From the NCBI GenBank assembly GCA_934101175.1, contig CAKOQC010000003.1, positions 116,398-180,397 on the forward strand: 64,000 nt of DNA, written 5' to 3'. The notes under the pieces are model-generated. The model did not search any database. It had not been told where the DNA came from and was given only the letters and a program-made list of their open reading frames with translations. A program made the translations under genes and the position numbers. Position 1 is the first letter of the stretch. Each line of letters starts with the position of its first letter. This document shows positions 60,917 to 64,000 of the stretch, piece after piece. This DNA is from RUG705 sp934101175. GTDB lineage: Bacteria > Bacillota_I > Bacilli_A > RF39 > UBA660.

Positions 60917-61197
60917 TATTCATTCATTATCAATATAATATATTGGTTTAATTTCATCAAGTAACACTTATATTGCTCCTTTACTAATAACAAGTATATC
61001 ACAAATGTCACTGTATTTATATTTTATTTAATAATGATAAGAATAATAAAAATGAATACGATTGAAATACTGATAAAAGATTACAAATTTAGAAAAGCTA
61101 TAATTATAAAAAATAGATATATTTATAGATTGTTTTGATTTTTAATGATATAATATTTATATAGAATATAGGTATACTATTTGGAGTTGATTATTAT
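60917..61197. other. Intergenic stretch before the metallopeptidase gene
   Basis: No gene on the plus strand. On the minus strand there is a small unit: TATACT, AAAGGAGC, then GTG with 14 sense codons (60967-60923) and TGA at 60922-60920, ending just before the tRNA-Thr terminator. It could be a truncated gene start or a leader peptide; support is weak. A TATAAT at 61149-61154 is the likely -10 box of the downstream gene. Confidence 0.35.
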
Positions 61198-62205
61198 ATG
61201 AATATAAATGATGTAAAAAATAATTTAATTTCTGAAATAGAAAAATTAGTTGAAATAATAAGAAATGAATATCCTGATCTTGTTAATATACCAGATGATT
61301 ATGATTTAGATAAAATGGTACATATAGAAGAAACAGGAACAATATCTTTATTTGTAAAAAATAAGAATTTTTATTTTCCTTTAGATGCTTTTAAAGTATT
61401 AGAAGCACTTAAAAGAATACCAGGATTTGGTATGGTTAAAAATCATAAAACTTGTAATCAGGATAATATGATTATAAATGATAATACATACATAACTTAT
61501 ATAGAACATGTTTTTTTAAAAGGGTTAACACCTTTAGAATATTTTAAAGAAATTCTTCTTCATGAAACTTTACATTTTTGTGGTAGTGGTGGAGGAATAG
61601 CAATTAGAGAAGGAATAAATGAGCTAAAAACAAGACAATTAGCTAAAAAGTATGGTTTATTAACTTCTTCTTGTGGATATCCTAAAGAAACAAAAATAGC
61701 ATATGAATTAGAAAAAATATTTGGAGAAGATGTTATGAATAAAATTTCTTTTTCGAGAAATTATCTGGAAATACAAGAAGTGTTGAATTCTGTATCAAAT
61801 GAAGCATCATCATTTTATTTTAGCTTAGAAGCTTTAATGGAAGAAGAATTTCATAATAAATATATGAAGTATAACTTTCCTGGATTAACAGGGCCAATTA
61901 AAAAAACACAAAAATATAATTCTATAGACTATACTAAAGCATATGCATTAATAGATGATTATAAGATGAATATGCAGATGACTAAACCAGTTAATATTAG
62001 TGAAATGAAAGAAGATGTTACTTCAGAACAATCAATAATTTGGCAACAAGAAAGGCAACAGCAAATCATAGAAAAACCCAAAACATTAGTAAAATCAAAG
62101 CCTTATTCATCAAGTAAAGGCTATGCTAATGCTATTATATTAACTTTAATTATAAGCTTTGTTACCGTTATGATAACTATAATAATGTATTTGACTTTTA
62201 AATAA
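61198..62205 (+). CDS. Membrane-anchored HExxH metallopeptidase-like protein
   Basis: Not assigned to a family. A 335-residue protein with no N-terminal signal and one C-terminal hydrophobic helix (AIILTLIISFVTVMITIIMYL). The centre contains LLHETLHFCGSGGGIAIREGINELKTR: HETLH (residues 122-126) is the zinc-binding HExxH with catalytic Glu123, and Glu138 or Glu142 is a plausible third ligand, as in gluzincins. The topology implies a cytoplasmic, tail-anchored peptidase, unless exported by another route. It lies between 27-base direct repeats and next to a serine hydrolase and phase-variable surface protein. Ribosome site GGAG. Confidence 0.6.
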   Translation: MNINDVKNNLISEIEKLVEIIRNEYPDLVNIPDDYDLDKMVHIEETGTISLFVKNKNFYFPLDAFKVLEALKRIPGFGMVKNHKTCNQDNMIINDNTYITYIEHVFLKGLTPLEYFKEILLHETLHFCGSGGGIAIREGINELKTRQLAKKYGLLTSSCGYPKETKIAYELEKIFGEDVMNKISFSRNYLEIQEVLNSVSNEASSFYFSLEALMEEEFHNKYMKYNFPGLTGPIKKTQKYNSIDYTKAYALIDDYKMNMQMTKPVNISEMKEDVTSEQSIIWQQERQQQIIEKPKTLVKSKPYSSSKGYANAIILTLIISFVTVMITIIMYLTFK

Positions 62206-62366
62206 AAAGATATTAATAGAAAATATTATTATGTTTATGATGATAAAGAATTTTAAGTATTTTCATATTATTAAAGATATATATTATAATTGATTTAGAA
62301 ATTAATTTTTAGATAATTGTCTTTGAAAAAATATAGATTATAAAGACTTTTACTATGCTTGTGATT

Positions 62367-62400
62367 ACTCGGACTTTTCGTTTTGATTAGTTCGAGTTTT
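62367..62400 (+). terminator. Terminator, copy B of the duplicated hairpin
   Basis: ACTCGGACT/AGTTCGAGT stem (one G:T) and T4; near copy of the hairpin after tRNA-Thr. Confidence 0.7.
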
Positions 62401-62407
62401 AATATAT
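62381..62407 (+). repeat. 27-base direct repeat, right copy
   Basis: Identical to 60890-60916. Confidence 0.7.
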
Positions 62408-62425
62408 ATAAGAATATAATTGATG

Positions 62426-62454
62426 TTTACAAAGAAATAATACTTTGATATAAT
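62426..62454 (+). promoter_or_regulatory. Sigma-A promoter of the second serine hydrolase
   Basis: TTTACA, a 17-base spacer and TATAAT. Confidence 0.75.
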
Positions 62455-62493
62455 TATGATAAAGTAAGATAGGATACTTATGGAGTAAGAAGT

Positions 62494-63528
62494 ATGAATA
62501 AAAAAAGAAAATATATGATTATAATTTTTGGTTTAATTTTCTTATTAGTACTTTACAATGGAATTATTACAATACGACTTAAAGAAGCCGAAAAATTATT
62601 AAAAGAAGAACAAGAAAGATATACAAAGAATCATTTAGAATTAGAAGAAATTACAGAACATGTTAAAAATGTTAGAGATACTGAATATACTAATTGTATT
62701 AATGAAAAATATCAAGATAAAGATAATACGGAGAATTTAAATAAAAAGATAGAAGAGCTTAGTAATTATTTTAATGGTAATTATAGAGTAAGTGTATATT
62801 ATGAAGATATTAATACAGGATTTAGATATAAATATCGTGAGAATGAAGTATATTATGGAGCAAGTTTAATTAAATTATTAGAAGCAATGTATATATATGA
62901 TGGTGCTATTAATGGAAATATTAATATATTAGATGAATTAGTTTATACACCTAGGCATAAAAATGATTATAGTTTAGGAATGGATAAACATCAATATGGA
63001 GATAAATTGTCTATTAAGTTACTTGTAGATTATATGATTAGATATAGTGATAATGGAGCACATTCAATGATATATGAATATATAGGAAGAGATAACTTAA
63101 TAAAATATGGAGAAGAAATAGGAGCTAAATATACATTATATGGAAATGATTCATATGGAAGTCAGACAGCGAGAGATACTAATATATATTTAAAACATGC
63201 TTATGAAATAATAAATAGTAATACAGAATATGGAAGTATGTTAAAAGAATCTATGATGAATACATATTATAATTCTTTATATTTAACTAGTGAGGAAGAT
63301 AATAATGTAGCTCATAAATATGGCTGGTATGAAGTTAATTATCATGATATAGGAATAGTATATGATGATATAGGAATATATAATATATCAGTATTAACTA
63401 CTTATGGAATGAATGATTATGAGAGAATAGTTAAAGATATTCATAGAAAGATTAATGAATTACATAATATTTTTTATGAAGAAAGAAAAATAAGATGTAA
63501 GAATGAAATATATGATAATAATATATAG
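62494..63528 (+). CDS. Membrane-anchored beta-lactamase-like serine hydrolase, paralogue 2
   Basis: A 344-residue protein, paralogous to 31111-32253. Membrane helix at residues ~6-25, coiled linker, then the hydrolase domain with SLIK (124-127) and SDN (185-187). The third motif is KYG (275-277) where the paralogue has KSG, so substrate handling may differ. The shared sequence VxYEDINTGF and SDNGAHSMI confirm the relation. It is followed by a terminator and then the second invertible promoter and a surface-protein gene. GGAGTAAG precedes the ATG. Confidence 0.82.
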   Translation: MNKKRKYMIIIFGLIFLLVLYNGIITIRLKEAEKLLKEEQERYTKNHLELEEITEHVKNVRDTEYTNCINEKYQDKDNTENLNKKIEELSNYFNGNYRVSVYYEDINTGFRYKYRENEVYYGASLIKLLEAMYIYDGAINGNINILDELVYTPRHKNDYSLGMDKHQYGDKLSIKLLVDYMIRYSDNGAHSMIYEYIGRDNLIKYGEEIGAKYTLYGNDSYGSQTARDTNIYLKHAYEIINSNTEYGSMLKESMMNTYYNSLYLTSEEDNNVAHKYGWYEVNYHDIGIVYDDIGIYNISVLTTYGMNDYERIVKDIHRKINELHNIFYEERKIRCKNEIYDNNI

Positions 63529-63543
63529 TGATTAAAATTAAAG

Positions 63544-63588
63544 AATCAAGGTTAATAAATATAGTTTTATTTAATACCTTGATTTTTA
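63544..63588 (+). terminator. Terminator insulating the second invertible cassette
   Basis: AATCAAGGT/ACCTTGATT stem with T5; it stops transcription from the hydrolase so that the downstream gene depends on the cassette promoter. Confidence 0.75.
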
Positions 63589-63614
63589 ATGGTTTATTAA
63601 TATAAAAAGTTATA

Positions 63615-63796
63615 AAGTATTCTACTTTATTATACATTATATATATTATAATGCCTTGAAAACATTGACTTTATACAATTTTAAAGAGTTTAAAAATGAT
63701 AATTTTTTCTTACAAAAATATAGTTGCAAATATTGCACAATCCCTTTATTTATAGTATAATTTAACTATAGTAAAAAATAATAAAGTAGAATACTT
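63615..63796. promoter_or_regulatory. Invertible promoter cassette, copy 2 (ON orientation)
   Basis: Bounded by AAGTATTCTACTTTATTAT (63615-63633) and its exact reverse complement (63778-63796), 182 bp end to end. The core promoter is at the right and faces the surface-protein gene. Compared with cassette 1, the interior is reversed while the flanks are in the same direction. The transcript would start at about 63768 and run through the right repeat to AAGGAGTG and ATG 63824. See 20648-20829 for the OFF partner. Confidence 0.87.
63733..63761 (+). promoter_or_regulatory. Sigma-A promoter inside invertible cassette 2, facing right
   Basis: TTGCAC, a 17-base spacer and TATAAT. Confidence 0.85.
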
Positions 63797-63823
63797 GAGG
63801 ACTTTTTTAAGGAGTGTAAACTT

Positions 63824-64000
63824 ATGAATAAAAGGAATAAAATATTAGTATTACTTATGGTATTTGGAATAATAATTGCATTACTAGGTAGTACTTTTGC
63901 ATATTTATCATGGAGAAGTAGTGCTGATCAAGAAACAGTAATAGATTTTTCTATTGGTGGTGATTTTAGTTGTGCTGCTAATGGAGGGGGTAATTTAGAT
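63824..64000 (+). CDS. Phase-variable secreted/surface protein, N-terminal part (cut by window end)
   Basis: The first 59 residues are visible. A signal segment (ILVLLMVFGIIIALLGSTFAYLSWRSSADQETV) has the same design as the LamG protein at 20854 (hydrophobic stretch, GT/ST-F/Y-A, aromatic, SWRS/TWKS). Cys and Gly-rich sequence follows (SCAANGGG). AAGGAGTG lies six bases upstream of the ATG. It is driven by cassette 2, in the ON state in this assembly. The rest of the protein is outside the window, so its domains are unknown. Confidence 0.75.
   Translation, partial: MNKRNKILVLLMVFGIIIALLGSTFAYLSWRSSADQETVIDFSIGGDFSCAANGGGNLD

Larger units (their letters stand above)
62206..62493. other. Intergenic stretch between metallopeptidase and serine hydrolase
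   Basis: No gene is seen. It is A/T-rich and contains the second copy of the tRNA-Thr terminator (62367-62400) and the hydrolase promoter. Confidence 0.6.

Noticed and set aside
60786..62407. Phage attachment site at tRNA-Thr
   Set aside because: The direct repeat covers the terminator rather than the tRNA 3' end, and no integrase gene lies between the copies.
1..64000. Reassignment of TGA to Trp (mollicute code)
   Set aside because: Long housekeeping genes are uninterrupted with Trp as TGG, and TGA ends four genes, three of them in tight overlaps with the next start. Only one internal TGA was found, in a likely pseudogene.

Overview
The window comes from a very AT-rich bacterium with Gram-positive-type cell-envelope genes (sortases and LPxTG-like anchors, SepF, DivIVA). 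It has strong AGGAGG ribosome sites and TTGACA/17/TATAAT-type promoters. The gene content (dnaG-rpoD-trmK, gatCAB, CotJB/CotJC, xseAB-nusB, phosphoketolase) and a GatA signature resembling that of mollicutes suggest an uncultured, probably gut, Bacilli/Mycoplasmatota-like lineage; this placement is an inference. TGA is used as a stop in four genes and Trp is TGG throughout, so the standard bacterial code applies.

Layout. 1-1.65 kb: the end of a cadherin-like surface protein and a PAP2 phosphatase. 1.7-6.7 kb: two adjacent paralogous hybrid histidine kinases (the first with an eroded ATP site), a DUF1292 protein and a coiled-coil protein. 6.8-20.6 kb: mostly housekeeping genes (RluA-type synthase, ATP-grasp enzyme, phosphoketolase, rpsO, pnp, tRNA-Glu, a cotJ-like cluster, trmB, sepF, divIVA, truA) followed by small envelope genes. 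20.6-23.8 kb: a 182-bp invertible promoter cassette, in the OFF orientation, before a large LamG surface protein. 23.9-29.9 kb: queA, dnaG, rpoD, trmK and a LolA/GerS-like lipoprotein. 29.9-32.9 kb: a decayed accessory island with a DinD-like gene broken by TGA behind a LexA-like box, a serine hydrolase and a frameshifted surface-protein remnant. 33-42 kb: gatCAB, two secreted proteins, dnaD-nth and a ferredoxin. 42.2-54.2 kb: a surface-adhesin and pilus locus with a signal peptidase, VWA tip protein, major pilin, two sortases and a minor pilin with an eroded sorting motif. 54.3-60.9 kb: parC, rubrerythrin, galE, a lone prepilin, nusB, xseAB and tRNA-Thr. 61-64 kb: a membrane metallopeptidase, a second serine hydrolase and a second 182-bp invertible cassette, in the ON orientation, before another surface protein cut by the window end.

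The main discovery candidate is the pair of 182-bp cassettes at 20648-20829 and 63615-63796. Both are bounded by the same inverted repeat, both carry the same sigma-A promoter, both follow a terminator and both precede a secreted protein with a similar N-terminus. The promoter-bearing core lies in opposite orientation in the two copies, which is what two states of one site-specific inversion switch would look like. The LamG protein also ends in a segment resembling the C-type-lectin variable region of diversity-generating retroelement targets, so expression may be phase-variable and the receptor tip diversified. The recombinase, reverse transcriptase and template repeat are not in this window.
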